In this document: piece by piece, positions 7,965-18,568 of the stretch
Numbering within the stretch: position 1 is the stretch's first letter
Layout of the letters: each line of letters starts with the position of its first letter
NCBI GenBank assembly: GCA_028293125.1
Contig: JAQGPJ010000052.1
Location: 62,001-126,000, forward strand
Direction of reading: 5' to 3'
DNA from: Verrucomicrobiales bacterium
GTDB taxonomy: Bacteria > Verrucomicrobiota > Verrucomicrobiia > Verrucomicrobiales > V1-33
Length of the DNA: 64,000 nt
Translations under genes and position numbers: made by a program
Notes under the pieces: model-generated
The model's database searches: none
Told to the model about the DNA's origin: nothing
The model's input: the letters and a program-made list of their open reading frames with translations, nothing else

Positions 7965-9569
7965 TCAAGGTTTTTTCCAGAGATACAGCCAGCGCTCGCT
8001 GACCGCTTCGCCATCCCCGTTGCGCAGCTCGCAGGTCATGTCGATGTCCGTCAGACCGGGAGGGGGCTCCAGCACAAAAAATGCCCGCAGCATCTGGGGC
8101 ATGTGCACCTCCGGGTTGCGGCCCATTCCCAGCGGCAGGTCGTCCACATTGGCCATGCTGAGATCCGTAATATCGGCGTGGATCAGCCTAATGTCCGGAT
8201 GGTTGGTGGTGACGACCGGTTTGAATTTGGAAAAGTCATCCCACTTCGGATCGCCTGCCTTCTTTTCCGGGTTCAGGGGCTTGGCAAAATCGATGGTGAA
8301 AAGCAGCTGGTTGGGCCGCTGCACGGGATGGCCGTAGCGGGTGGCCTTGACGGCGAACAGGCCGGAGGGGACGGGATCACGCAGCCAGACGAGACGGTAT
8401 TTGAAACGGTATGGCTTTCCCGTCTCCGGCGCGGGGTCCGGTTCCCAGAGAGCGATGATGTTGTCGTTGGTCTCGTCCGCCGTGGGCATTTCGATGAGAT
8501 GCAGGCGGCCTTTGTCAAACCCCAGCAGCGGCTCCACGCGGGCTCCGGGGCGGTCGTGGTAGTGGGCCTCCACATCCTGATAGGAGGAGAAGGCGCGGTC
8601 GCGCTGGAGCAGGGACCAGGCTTTGGGCTTGTCGAGAGTGAACACACAGTGGCGGAACTGGTCCGGTGTATGGTCTAGCGGGCGGAAATGCCGTGCGCCG
8701 GTGGACAGCTCCATCAGCAGGCCGTCACTGTCATGCACCTCCGGACGGAAATCGTAGGCGCGGGGGTGGGTCAGCTCCCCGAACCAGAACATGCTGGAGA
8801 AGGGGGCCAGCCCCAGCTGCTTCACCGGCTGCCGCAGGGTGATCTCGGCCTCGATCTCCATGACCGTCTCCGGGCCGGGAGTGACGGTGAACTGATAGGC
8901 TCCGGCGACGCTGGGGCCGTCCAACAGCGCCCAGGCCGTGAGGGAGGTGTCGTTGTTGCCCGGCTGCTTCAGCCAGAAGGCTTGGAAATCCGGAAACTCC
9001 TCCGGAACGCCCGGCAGGCCGCTGTTGAGGGAAAGGCCGCGGGCGGACAGGCCATAGGGGGCTTTGGCCGGGATGCTGCGGAAGTAGCTGGCACCCAGAA
9101 AGACAAGGAACTCGTCCATGTATTCCTGCGAGTTCAGGTGGGTGCGGGCGCGCCAGCCCGCATAGCCCGGGGGGGACGGAATGCCGTTGGGCACCTGCTG
9201 CTTGCCGTAATCAAAGAGGCTGCGGTCGAAGAAGAGCGGTTTGACCCCCGCATCGGCCACCTCATTGAGAGTCACGGTCTTCTTGGCGGTCCATCCGGGA
9301 TGGAAGAAATCAATGGAAAACGGCTTTTCGTCGGCGGCCCAGAGGCCGGCTTCCATTTTGAAACGGATGTCGCGGTGCTGGTCGTAGGTCAGGTTTTTCC
9401 AGAAGTCCGCCAGATCGTCCGCCGGGGCGGCATAGGGCGCGGCCGCTTTCTCCGCCGCCAGACGCCTCACATTCTCAAAGCTGAAATCCTGGGCCATGGA
9501 AAGAGACAGGGATGCCGCCAGAGGAAGTGCCGCCGCCATGGCCGGCATGGTGAAGGGAAACCGGAGCAT
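7965..9569 (-). CDS. opgG: Periplasmic glucan biosynthesis protein OpgG (MdoG)
   Basis: 534 residues with a Sec signal peptide (MLRFPFTMPAMAAALPLAAS, cleavage near SMA). OpgG proteins shape osmoregulated periplasmic glucans made by OpgH. Family motifs include FENVRRLAAEKAAAPY, RDIRFKM, the FFHPGW segment, FLGASYFR, YGLSARGLSLNSG and the late DIDMTCELR/WLYLWK end. The ATG at 9569 is set by the signal peptide; the frame is open another 69 codons. OpgG usually travels with opgH, but here the partner is a soluble GT4 glycosyltransferase 4 bp downstream. Confidence 0.93.
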   Translation of the reverse strand: MLRFPFTMPAMAAALPLAASLSLSMAQDFSFENVRRLAAEKAAAPYAAPADDLADFWKNLTYDQHRDIRFKMEAGLWAADEKPFSIDFFHPGWTAKKTVTLNEVADAGVKPLFFDRSLFDYGKQQVPNGIPSPPGYAGWRARTHLNSQEYMDEFLVFLGASYFRSIPAKAPYGLSARGLSLNSGLPGVPEEFPDFQAFWLKQPGNNDTSLTAWALLDGPSVAGAYQFTVTPGPETVMEIEAEITLRQPVKQLGLAPFSSMFWFGELTHPRAYDFRPEVHDSDGLLMELSTGARHFRPLDHTPDQFRHCVFTLDKPKAWSLLQRDRAFSSYQDVEAHYHDRPGARVEPLLGFDKGRLHLIEMPTADETNDNIIALWEPDPAPETGKPYRFKYRLVWLRDPVPSGLFAVKATRYGHPVQRPNQLLFTIDFAKPLNPEKKAGDPKWDDFSKFKPVVTTNHPDIRLIHADITDLSMANVDDLPLGMGRNPEVHMPQMLRAFFVLEPPPGLTDIDMTCELRNGDGEAVSERWLYLWKKP

Positions 9570-9708
9570 GCGGGGAAATTTCACGGGGTTGCGGAAGGTC
9601 GCGGAACTGGGATGGAGCCAGGCAGTATTTCCGGACAGGCGGCCCGGTTGGGGAAGGGCCACGGAAACGGCTTGCCACAGGGGATGTTCCATCGCCATTT
9701 CCCCTGTC

Positions 9709-10338
9709 ATGTCAACAACACCCTTTGCCGTGGCCCTGATCGCCGGAGGCCGTTCGGTCCGCATGGGAACGGACAAGGGGCGGCTGATGGATGCCCGGGG
9801 AGTGGAGTGGTGGCGCAGCCGGCTGGCGGTGCTGCGGGAGCTGGGCGCGGAGGAGACGCTGATTTCCTGCCGGCCTGATCAGAAACACTTCATCGGTTCC
9901 GGAGCGCGCCTGATTTTTGACCAATGGCCGGACGCCGGCCCGCTGGGGGGCGTGGTGTCCTGCCTGGAGGCCATGACCGCCGGTCGCCTGGTGGTGCTGG
10001 GGGTGGACCTGCCGGCGATGACTGGGGAAATGCTGAGAAGCCTGATGACCGTCTCCGGGCCGGATCAGGGAGCAGTGTTTCACAATGGGCGGTTCTTCGA
10101 GCCCCTGGCCGCCGTTTATCCCAAAGACATGGCGGAAAGCGGACGGCGGCTGTTGAAGACTGGCAACCTGGCGCTCCAGCCCTGGCTGAAGGAAGGGGCG
10201 GAGGCCGGCCTGTTGAAGGTGGTTGATCCGCCTGCGGAGAGCCAGGACTGTTTCCGGAATTTGAATTCACCGGCTGATCTGGCCGGCTCCTCGCCTGTTC
10301 CGGCCACTCCCGGCATAACGGAGAGGGAAATCAACTGA
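9709..10338 (+). CDS. mobA: Molybdenum cofactor guanylyltransferase MobA-like
   Basis: 209 residues. The N-terminus (ALIAGGRSVRMGTDKGRL) is the LAGGxSxRMGxDK nucleotide-binding signature, followed by DQWPDAGPLGGV and VLGVDLPAM, which carries the metal-binding Asp. MobA attaches GMP to molybdopterin to give the bis-MGD cofactor. The C-terminus (FRNLNSPADL) matches the NxNTPeDL family end. No other molybdenum cofactor genes are in the window. It is divergent from opgG across a 139-bp gap. ATG 9709 is set by the family N-terminus. Confidence 0.88.
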   Translation: MSTTPFAVALIAGGRSVRMGTDKGRLMDARGVEWWRSRLAVLRELGAEETLISCRPDQKHFIGSGARLIFDQWPDAGPLGGVVSCLEAMTAGRLVVLGVDLPAMTGEMLRSLMTVSGPDQGAVFHNGRFFEPLAAVYPKDMAESGRRLLKTGNLALQPWLKEGAEAGLLKVVDPPAESQDCFRNLNSPADLAGSSPVPATPGITEREIN

Positions 10339-10387
10339 ACCGCACAGATTCCCGGCTTGGGAAACACACTCCGCCAAAGGGTGGAAA

Positions 10388-11389
10388 TCAAAACCCGAAA
10401 ATGTCCGCGATCCGTTTGGCCACCTTGGCGGCGGACATGCCGGGGGACACCTCCAGATTCACAAAAGCGGTCTCCCGGCGGAACCAAGTGACTTGGCGCT
10501 TGGCGTAGTTGCGGGTGGCCTGCTGCACGGAGGCGACCGCCTCCTCCAGGGAGGTTGCCTCATCCACCACGGCACGGAAGTCCCAAAGGCCTATAGTCTT
10601 GCTGGCGGTGGTGGACAATTCCATATCGCTCAGGCGGGTCACCTCCTCCAGCACCCCGTTCTCCACCATGGCGTGGGTGCGGGCGTCAATCCGTTCATAA
10701 AGATCCTGCCGCTGGCAGTCCAGGAAAACCCCCCGCACTCCGGACCGCGGCATGGCCCAGGACTGTTTGAGTTCCGAGGCCGGTTTTCCCGTGAGAATGC
10801 AGATCTCCAAAGCCCGGACGACGTGCCGGGGATTTTCCAGATTCAGCTGGTCGGCGGAGCCCGGATCCAGCTCCATCAGTCTTTCCGCCAGCTGGTAAAT
10901 GCTCTGCGCCTCCAGTTCCTGCCTCAGGGCGGGATTGCCCGGCGGGAGGGGGGATAAACCATGCGTCAGCGACTTGATATACAGACCGGAGCCTCCGCAG
11001 ACGATGGGCAGTTTTCCCCGGCTCCTCACGTCCTCGATGATGGTCAGGGCCGTTTTCTCAAACCGCCCGGCGTCCATGTCCTCCGAAACCGGCACACTGC
11101 CGTAAAGATGGTGCGGAGCCCGGGCACGCTCCTCCGGAGTCGGCTGGGCGGTCAGCACCGGCATGGCATCGTACACCTGATAGGCATCGGCGCAGATGAT
11201 TTCACCGCCGGTGCGCTCGGCCAGCAGCAGGGCGGCAGCGCTTTTGCCGCTGCCGGTGGCACCGGTGAGGTAGAGGGGCAGGGGGAGTTTGGATTTCACC
11301 AATTCAAAAGTGGCAGGAGAGACAGCCGGCTGGCAGGAGGGAGGAAAAGCAAGGGACCGGCGCGGAGCCGGCAGCCGGCATCCATTCAT
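10388..11389 (-). CDS. miaA: tRNA dimethylallyltransferase MiaA
   Basis: MiaA transfers a dimethylallyl group from DMAPP to A37 of tRNAs that read UNN codons. The 333-residue protein has the P-loop GATGSGKSAAALLLAERTGG, the DAYQVYDAMPVLTAQPT loop, GGSGLYIKSLTHG and the C-terminal RNYAKRQVTWFRRE tRNA-binding segment. About 35 extra residues precede the P-loop; a GTG in the codons for VKSKLPLPLY could be the true start. It follows the RRM gene by three bases, so both are likely on one transcript. Confidence 0.93.
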   Translation of the reverse strand: MNGCRLPAPRRSLAFPPSCQPAVSPATFELVKSKLPLPLYLTGATGSGKSAAALLLAERTGGEIICADAYQVYDAMPVLTAQPTPEERARAPHHLYGSVPVSEDMDAGRFEKTALTIIEDVRSRGKLPIVCGGSGLYIKSLTHGLSPLPPGNPALRQELEAQSIYQLAERLMELDPGSADQLNLENPRHVVRALEICILTGKPASELKQSWAMPRSGVRGVFLDCQRQDLYERIDARTHAMVENGVLEEVTRLSDMELSTTASKTIGLWDFRAVVDEATSLEEAVASVQQATRNYAKRQVTWFRRETAFVNLEVSPGMSAAKVAKRIADIFGF

Positions 11390-11392
11390 CAA

Positions 11393-12073
11393 TCAGGCGG
11401 GGTCCCGGACCGGACGCTCGCCGGTGCTGCGGGCGGGGCCGATTTCAAGCCGGCGGCCCATGAATTCCTTGCCATGCAGTTCCTCCACCGCGCGGCGGGC
11501 CTCCCCGACGGTCAGCATCCGCACAAAAGCGAAGCCCTTGGAGCGGTGGGTGTCACGGTGGTAAACCACCTCCGCGGACTCCACATGGCCCGCGCCCTTG
11601 AAAAGAGCCATCAGATCGCTCTCCGAAGCCTCATACGACAGATTGCCCACATGAAGTTTCGGGCCGGTCACGGATTCCGGATCCACCGGGGCCACCGTCC
11701 GCTCCCTGGAGGAGCGCTGGCCACGGTCGGAATGGTCACGGGATGCCGGGTTCGAGCGCGGGACACGCTGCTCCTTCTCCTTTTCAGAAGATCCGGAGGC
11801 CGGTTTTCCCGCCGGGGCCTTTTTGCCGAGGAGGCCAAAGGTCAGGACCTTCAGGATTTTCTGCATCAGCGTGGGAGCCTTGGCCGCGCCGTGCCGGCGG
11901 ATATCGCGTCCGCGGTCCACGGGTTCCCAGTCGCGGTGATCCTCACGGGGAGTGCGGTCGGAGCGGCCCTGGGAGGGGCGGGAACCCTGCGGGCGGTGAT
12001 GGCCACGGTGGCGGTTGGGAGAGGGACGGCCCCCGCGGCGGGGGCGGGAATTCGGGGAACTGGACTGGGACAT
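11393..12073 (-). CDS. RRM-type RNA-binding protein with Arg-rich N-terminus
   Basis: 226 residues. The first half is a disordered Arg/Ser/Pro/His tract with a short hydrophobic patch (MQKILKVLTFGLLGKK). One RNA recognition motif fills about residues 140-215, with RNP2 (LHVGNLSY) and RNP1 (SKGFAFVRM). Bacterial single-RRM proteins of this kind are usually cold- or stress-linked RNA binders; the long basic tail is unusual and could add non-specific RNA binding. ATG 12073 was chosen because the upstream part of the frame is not family-like. Directly followed by miaA. Confidence 0.85.
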   Translation of the reverse strand: MSQSSSPNSRPRRGGRPSPNRHRGHHRPQGSRPSQGRSDRTPREDHRDWEPVDRGRDIRRHGAAKAPTLMQKILKVLTFGLLGKKAPAGKPASGSSEKEKEQRVPRSNPASRDHSDRGQRSSRERTVAPVDPESVTGPKLHVGNLSYEASESDLMALFKGAGHVESAEVVYHRDTHRSKGFAFVRMLTVGEARRAVEELHGKEFMGRRLEIGPARSTGERPVRDPA

Positions 12074-13731
<1,658 letters not shown>

Positions 13732-13752
13732 GCCTTTACCGGACGCGCCGTG

Positions 13753-13780
13753 GCCGGGGACCGGAATCCGGTTCCCCGGC
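13753..13780 (+). terminator. GC-rich hairpin downstream of eno
   Basis: Arms GCCGGGGA and TCCCCGGC enclose a second, inner pairing CCGGA/TCCGG, with one unpaired base on the 3' side. The stem is strong but no T-run follows, so it may be an attenuating or RNA-stabilising hairpin rather than a true Rho-independent terminator. Confidence 0.45.
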
Positions 13781-13830
13781 TGCGGTGACTGGGTGGGTCC
13801 GCCATTCAAAAGAAAAAAGGGCCTCCTTCC

Positions 13831-13935
13831 ATGAATCTGACGGAAGTTGAAATTGAAGCCTGCGGAACCAAAGGTATGAAAATCCGGGGTGTTCTGGTCC
13901 CGGATCTTTTTGAGGTTTACCGGAAAAAGGAGTGA
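13831..13935 (+). CDS. Possible 34-residue protein between eno and the FtsB-like gene
   Basis: A short ATG-initiated ORF with an AAAAAAGGG stretch about 9 bases upstream. It encodes a balanced, non-repetitive peptide starting MNLTEVEIEACGTKG and ending LVPDLFEVYRKKE. It sits in the 300-bp gap between the enolase stop and the start of the septum-formation protein. No family was recognised. It could equally be a chance ORF; length and position alone support it. Confidence 0.35.
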   Translation: MNLTEVEIEACGTKGMKIRGVLVPDLFEVYRKKE

Positions 13936-14039
13936 TTGCGCGCTTCAGGCTGGTGTCCGGTCTGTTGTTTGTGCATTCTTTCCGTTCCTGGCTGTCCCTG
14001 CGGCGGCCAATTTATCAACCCGCCGCTCTGCCCTTCATC

Positions 14040-14366
14040 ATGCCCCGTCAGGTTATCGCGGAACTGGACGATCCCCACACCATCTGGTCCACGGTCAGCC
14101 GCTTTGCGGGAGTGGGATGCGTGCTGCTGCTGATCTGCATCATCTCCGTGCCTTTTTTCCCAAGGTTCCGGGAATACCGGGCGCTCAATGAGGAGGGCCG
14201 CGCTGTGGAGGCCGAGCGCGACCGGCTGCGCCGGCAACTGGAGCGGAAGGAATCGGAGCTGCGTATGATTGAGAGCAATGCCCAGTTCATCGAACTGATG
14301 GCCCGGGACATTCTGGACCGTTACCGTGAGGGGGAACTGGTCTTCCGCTTCGAAAATCCGAAGTAG
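14040..14366 (+). CDS. FtsB/DivIC-like septum formation initiator
   Basis: 108 residues with one N-terminal membrane helix (FAGVGCVLLLICIISVPFF), then a coiled coil with leucine/glutamate heptads (ALNEEGRAVEAERDRLRRQL), ending in AQFIELMARDILDRYREGEL and a charged tail. This is the bitopic layout of FtsB/DivIC, which bridge FtsL and FtsQ in the divisome with the coiled coil in the periplasm. Typical length is 90-110. ATG 14040 gives the short cytoplasmic tail; the frame opens 36 codons earlier at a GTG. The position downstream of eno supports the call. Confidence 0.78.
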   Translation: MPRQVIAELDDPHTIWSTVSRFAGVGCVLLLICIISVPFFPRFREYRALNEEGRAVEAERDRLRRQLERKESELRMIESNAQFIELMARDILDRYREGELVFRFENPK

Positions 14367-14506
14367 GCCGGTCGCCGCCGGAGCAGGCTGGAAAGGAGGC
14401 AAAGGTTTTCGTTTAGGTTTAAGACGCAAAATCCCGGACAGACGCGGTCCGCTGTCCGCGTCTTGTCTTGAAACATCGGGCACCAACGCATTCTCATCAA
14501 GGCCGC

Positions 14507-16321
14507 ATGATCCGCACGACTTTCCTTCTCACCGTTACCCTCGCCGTCTCTCTGACCTCCGTCTTGGCTGACAAGGATCTGCACTCCTTCAAAAGGCTGA
14601 CGTTGTCTGACCAGTTCTGGTGCGAAGGGGCCAACACGGCGGATTTCAACAAGGATGGCCATGACGATCTGGTGGCTGGACCGTGGTGGTGGGAGGGGCC
14701 GGACTTTGTGAAACAGCACGAAATCTACGAGTCCTCCGCCACCTTCAAACTTCCACTGGGAGAGATGACCACGGTGGAGGTGCCGGGATTCGAGGGCGGC
14801 CTGGGTCACAAAAACACCTACTCCGACAATTTTTTCGCCTTCCCGCAGGACTTCAACGGGGACGGTTGGATGGATGTGCTGTTCATCGGCTTTCCTGGCA
14901 AAATCACCTCGTGGTATGAAAATCCCAAGGGTGGGAATGCCCACTGGACCCAGCATGTGATTTTCCGGCAGACCGACAACGAGTCCCCGGACTTCACGGA
15001 CATCACCGGCGATGGAAAGCCGGAGCTGGTCTGCATCACCCAGGGGGCCTACGGTTATGCGGAGCCCGACTGGTCCGACGCCACCAAACCGTGGGTATGG
15101 CATTCGATCACCCCGAAAAAAGGCTACGGCAACTTCACTCACGGCATGGGGATTGGCGATGTGAATGGCGATGGCCGCAAGGATCTGCTGGAGAAGGATG
15201 GATGGTGGGAGCAGCCGGAGGATTCCAAGGCCCCGTGGATTTTTCATCCGTTTCCCTTCTCGGAGGCGGGCGGATCCCAGATGTATGCCTATGATGTGAA
15301 TGGCGATGGCCTGAACGACGTCATCACGGGCCTGGCAGCGCACGCTTTTGGTCTGGCTTGGTATGAGCAGGTGAAAAGCCCGGACGGCATCACCTTCAAA
15401 AAGCACCTTATCATGGGCCAGCGGAAGGAGGAGAGCCGCTATGGCGTGAAATTTTCAGAACTGCATGCCATCGACCTCGTGGACATGGACGGCGACGGGC
15501 TGAAGGACATCGTGACCGGCAAGCGGTTCTGGTCCCACGGCCGCATGGGCGATCCCGATCGCAATGACGAGGCGGTGGTTTACTGGTTCCAACTGGCCCG
15601 CGGGCCGCAGGGAGTGGACTGGATTCCCCACCGCGTGGACAGCAACTCCGGCGTCGGCACCCAGGTCGTCGCCAGGGACATCAACGGCGACAAGCTGCCC
15701 GACATTCTGGTGGGCAACAAAAAGGGTATCTTCATCCTCCGGCACGAAGTCAAAAAAGTAAGCGATGCGGAATACACCGCCGCCCAGCCCAAACCGCTGG
15801 ATGTGGTGCCTTTGGCAAAAGATTTTCCCGTTCTGGGGGATAATGGCCAGCCGCTCAATTTCGATTTTGAAACCGGCACCCGGGCCAACTGGACCGCTGA
15901 GGGTCCGGCGTTTGCAGGACCTCCGCTGCAAGGGGACGCCGTGCATCTGCGTCGTCAGGACATGAGCAGTGGTCATCACGGCAAGTTCTGGGTCGGATCC
16001 TACGAGGCTGAGAAAAGCGATCAGCCGACCGGCACCCTGACCTCCGAGGCCTTCACACTCACTCAGCGCTGGCTCAGCTTTCTGGTGGGTGGAGGGTCCA
16101 CCCCTAAAACCCGCGTGGAGATCCTGAACGCTGTCAACGGAGCCGTGCTTTTCACCGCCACCGGTCCTGACAATGAACGCATGGTGCGCCGGACCGCCGA
16201 CCTGGCCCCGTGGCAGGGAGCCAAAATCAAAGTCCGTCTGGTGGATGAGGCCACCGACGGCTGGGGACATCTGAACTTTGACCACGTGCTGCTGCACGAC
16301 GGCGAACCGGTGGCTGAATAA
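14507..16321 (+). CDS. Secreted FG-GAP/VCBS repeat protein
   Basis: 604 residues with a signal peptide (MIRTTFLLTVTLAVSLTSVL, cleavage after LAD). The body has at least five repeats of the D-x-N-G-D-G-x-x-D calcium-binding loop, such as DFNKDGHDDLVAG, DFNGDGWMDVLF, DVNGDGRKDLLEKDGWW, DVNGDGLNDVITG and DINGDKLPDILVG, the pattern of an integrin-like beta-propeller. The last 150 residues form a jelly-roll-like domain (NFDFETGTRANWTAEG). Such proteins are secreted or surface-bound; their ligand or enzymatic role is unknown. ATG 14507 is set by the signal peptide. No obvious sorting tail. Confidence 0.85.
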   Translation: MIRTTFLLTVTLAVSLTSVLADKDLHSFKRLTLSDQFWCEGANTADFNKDGHDDLVAGPWWWEGPDFVKQHEIYESSATFKLPLGEMTTVEVPGFEGGLGHKNTYSDNFFAFPQDFNGDGWMDVLFIGFPGKITSWYENPKGGNAHWTQHVIFRQTDNESPDFTDITGDGKPELVCITQGAYGYAEPDWSDATKPWVWHSITPKKGYGNFTHGMGIGDVNGDGRKDLLEKDGWWEQPEDSKAPWIFHPFPFSEAGGSQMYAYDVNGDGLNDVITGLAAHAFGLAWYEQVKSPDGITFKKHLIMGQRKEESRYGVKFSELHAIDLVDMDGDGLKDIVTGKRFWSHGRMGDPDRNDEAVVYWFQLARGPQGVDWIPHRVDSNSGVGTQVVARDINGDKLPDILVGNKKGIFILRHEVKKVSDAEYTAAQPKPLDVVPLAKDFPVLGDNGQPLNFDFETGTRANWTAEGPAFAGPPLQGDAVHLRRQDMSSGHHGKFWVGSYEAEKSDQPTGTLTSEAFTLTQRWLSFLVGGGSTPKTRVEILNAVNGAVLFTATGPDNERMVRRTADLAPWQGAKIKVRLVDEATDGWGHLNFDHVLLHDGEPVAE

Positions 16322-16418
16322 GTGGCGGACCGCTGCGCCGGGTCCCCGGGAAAAGGCGCCGCCAAAACGTTAAAAGGAACTTGAACGCCCGGCGGCCTGC
16401 CCTGTAAATGGGCGCACT

Positions 16419-18140
16419 ATGGAACTCCCTCTCGAAGACAATTTTGAAGATCTCGTCGGCAAGGCGCAGCGCGGTCTGGGCCTGAGCAATGAGGAGCTGG
16501 CCTACAAAGCCGGTGTTTCCGGCAGCTCTTTGGCGGCTCTGAAACAGGGAACGCTGGTGGAGACGGCTCTGCGCCATGTGGCTCCAGCGTTGAATCTGGA
16601 TGCGGAAAGCCTGGTGGCCGCGGCCAAAAAAGCCTGGAGGCCGGCTCCGGTGGAGGTGGAGGGCGTGCTGCATTTCAACACCACGTGGGACGACATGACG
16701 GTGAACCATTTCATCGTTTTCGATCCCGGCACCAAAAAGGCCATCATTTTCGATACGGGCGCGGACGCCGCCCCCACCCTGGCCGCCGTGAAGGAGCACG
16801 GACTGGTGGTGGAGCTGATCCTCATCACCCATACCCACACAGATCACATCGAGGTCCTGCCGGCTCTGCGCGAGGCGTTTCCCGACGCTTCGGTTTATGT
16901 GGGACGGGGCGAACTGCTGCCGGACACCAAGCCCGTGGACGAGGGCTGGAGAATTCAGATTGGCGGACTGCTCATCGGGGCGCGGGAGACCTCCGGCCAT
17001 GCCAAATGCGGCATGACCTACGTTATTTCCGGTCTGGCCCGTCCCGTGGCCGTGGTGGGCGACGCCCTGTTCGCCGGCTCCATGGGCGGCGGTATGGTGT
17101 CCTGGAAACAGGCGCTGGAGGCCAACCGCAAACGCATTTTCCCTCTGGCGGACGATACCGTCATCTGCCCCGGTCACGGTCCTCTCACCACCATCGGCGA
17201 GGAGAAGGCCAACAATCCTTTTTACCCCGAATTCAAACCTTCGCGCAATCCCAGTATGAAAGAGAAAATCGCATTTGTCGGAGTCGGCCGCATGGGCGCC
17301 AACATGGCCCGCCGTCTTCACGAGGTCGGGTATCAGGTCACCTCCGTTTATGATGTCAGCGCCGCCGCCGCCCAGGAGGTCGCCACGGAGATCGGATCCA
17401 CGGTCCACACCAAACTGGCCGAGGTGACCGCCGCCGCCGACATCATTTTCACGGTGGTCACCAATGACGAGGCCATGCGCCGGATTTTCCTCGATCCCGC
17501 CGACAACCTGCTCATGGGCGCGTCAGGCAAAACCTTCATCAACTGCGCCACGCTCACCCCGCAGGTGCATATCGACATCGAGGCTGCCGCCGAAGCCGCC
17601 GGGGCGCACTCACTCGAGGGCTGTATGGCCTCCTCCATTCCTCAGGCCCGTCAGGGAACCCTGCAGCTGATGATCGGTGGCAAAAAGGAAATTTTCGACT
17701 CCATGGAGCCGCTGCTTAAGCATATGAGCGCTGTGCTCACCTTCGTCGGTCCCGCCGGCAAGGCTGCCGAGGTGAAGGCGCTGGTGAACATGGTGATGAA
17801 CATCAACACCGCCGGCCTCGCCGAGGGGCTGGGCCTTGGAGCCGCCCTCGGCTTGGATCTGGAGATGCTGAAGGACATCTTCAGCGTCACCGGAGCCAAC
17901 AGCCGGGTGCTGGCCACCGATGGGGACGACATGATCCAGCGCGAGCACTCCTGCTTCTTCAGCGCCAGCCACGCCTCCAAGGACAGCCATATTGCCCTCG
18001 CGCTGGGAGTGTCCAAAGGGCTGAACCTCCCGCTCGCCGCCGCCACCGCCGCCCAGTATGACCGTATGGTGGAGAAGGGACTGGGTGAACTGGACAAGAG
18101 CGGCATCGCCGAGCTTACTTTCCCCGGCCGCGGAGACTGA
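16419..18140 (+). CDS. Fusion: XRE-type HTH + metallo-beta-lactamase fold + beta-hydroxyacid dehydrogenase
   Basis: 573 residues in one uninterrupted frame. Residues about 10-68 look like a Cro/C1-type HTH (GLSNEELAYKAGVSGSSLAA). Residues about 85-265 are an MBL-fold hydrolase with His138, His140, Asp142 and His143 (THTHTDH), His194, Asp215 and His253, a complete dinuclear metal site. Residues 280-573 are a 3-hydroxyisobutyrate/tartronate-semialdehyde-type dehydrogenase with the Rossmann motif GVGRMGANMARRL, the substrate region QARQGTLQLMIGG and the catalytic Lys in VKALVNMVMN. Met280 could in principle start a separate protein, but no ribosome-binding site precedes it. Likely a glyoxalase-II-like step joined to a 2-hydroxyacid step; substrate unknown. 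Confidence 0.88.
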   Translation: MELPLEDNFEDLVGKAQRGLGLSNEELAYKAGVSGSSLAALKQGTLVETALRHVAPALNLDAESLVAAAKKAWRPAPVEVEGVLHFNTTWDDMTVNHFIVFDPGTKKAIIFDTGADAAPTLAAVKEHGLVVELILITHTHTDHIEVLPALREAFPDASVYVGRGELLPDTKPVDEGWRIQIGGLLIGARETSGHAKCGMTYVISGLARPVAVVGDALFAGSMGGGMVSWKQALEANRKRIFPLADDTVICPGHGPLTTIGEEKANNPFYPEFKPSRNPSMKEKIAFVGVGRMGANMARRLHEVGYQVTSVYDVSAAAAQEVATEIGSTVHTKLAEVTAAADIIFTVVTNDEAMRRIFLDPADNLLMGASGKTFINCATLTPQVHIDIEAAAEAAGAHSLEGCMASSIPQARQGTLQLMIGGKKEIFDSMEPLLKHMSAVLTFVGPAGKAAEVKALVNMVMNINTAGLAEGLGLGAALGLDLEMLKDIFSVTGANSRVLATDGDDMIQREHSCFFSASHASKDSHIALALGVSKGLNLPLAAATAAQYDRMVEKGLGELDKSGIAELTFPGRGD

Positions 18141-18204
18141 ACCCGCCGCCGGATTCCCCCGCAGGCCAAACTTCACGGACTAAACTTGCCCGGACGGGCT
18201 TTTG

Positions 18205-18253
18205 ATGGCACGGATGAACCGGGAAACCCGGGGACTCCGTGCCATTTTATTTT
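18205..18253 (+). terminator. Rho-independent terminator after the HTH-MBL-dehydrogenase fusion
   Basis: Perfect outer arms ATGGCACGGA (18205-18214) and TCCGTGCCAT (18236-18245) with an inner CCGGG-aaa-CCCGG stem, followed by the T-rich tail TTTATTTT. It lies 65 bp after the stop of the fusion gene and isolates it from the large LamG gene. Confidence 0.85.
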
Positions 18254-18568
18254 GGACGCACGGGTGGCTCCAGCAGGGCGGAAACGGCGGATGATGGCAC
18301 CGGCAGCATTAGGCAAATACTGAAAAGGAACGCACTGATGAACCTTCAGCCCTGTACAGATTTGCGGGTCGGCAGTTAAAAATATTAGTATCGGTTTTAA
18401 TCATGAAAGTATTTTTTAATCAGAATTCAACATAATACGGTTGCATTTTGCGGATTTAGTATTTGCAATTAAACTTTAATTTATGACGGGTAGTGGTGTA
18501 TTCATGATTTGTTCATAAGGGAATAATCCCTCGGACATCCTGAAAGTAACGGTTTGAACCTCCTAAAT
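18254..18568. other. AT-rich leader upstream of the giant LamG protein gene
   Basis: After the terminator the sequence becomes strikingly AT-rich, especially 18375-18500, with runs of A/T and several TTGCA elements. No ORF of note is present. It is the promoter/leader region of the 1377-residue secreted protein. I could not place a single convincing -35/-10 pair among the many AT-rich options. Confidence 0.45.
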
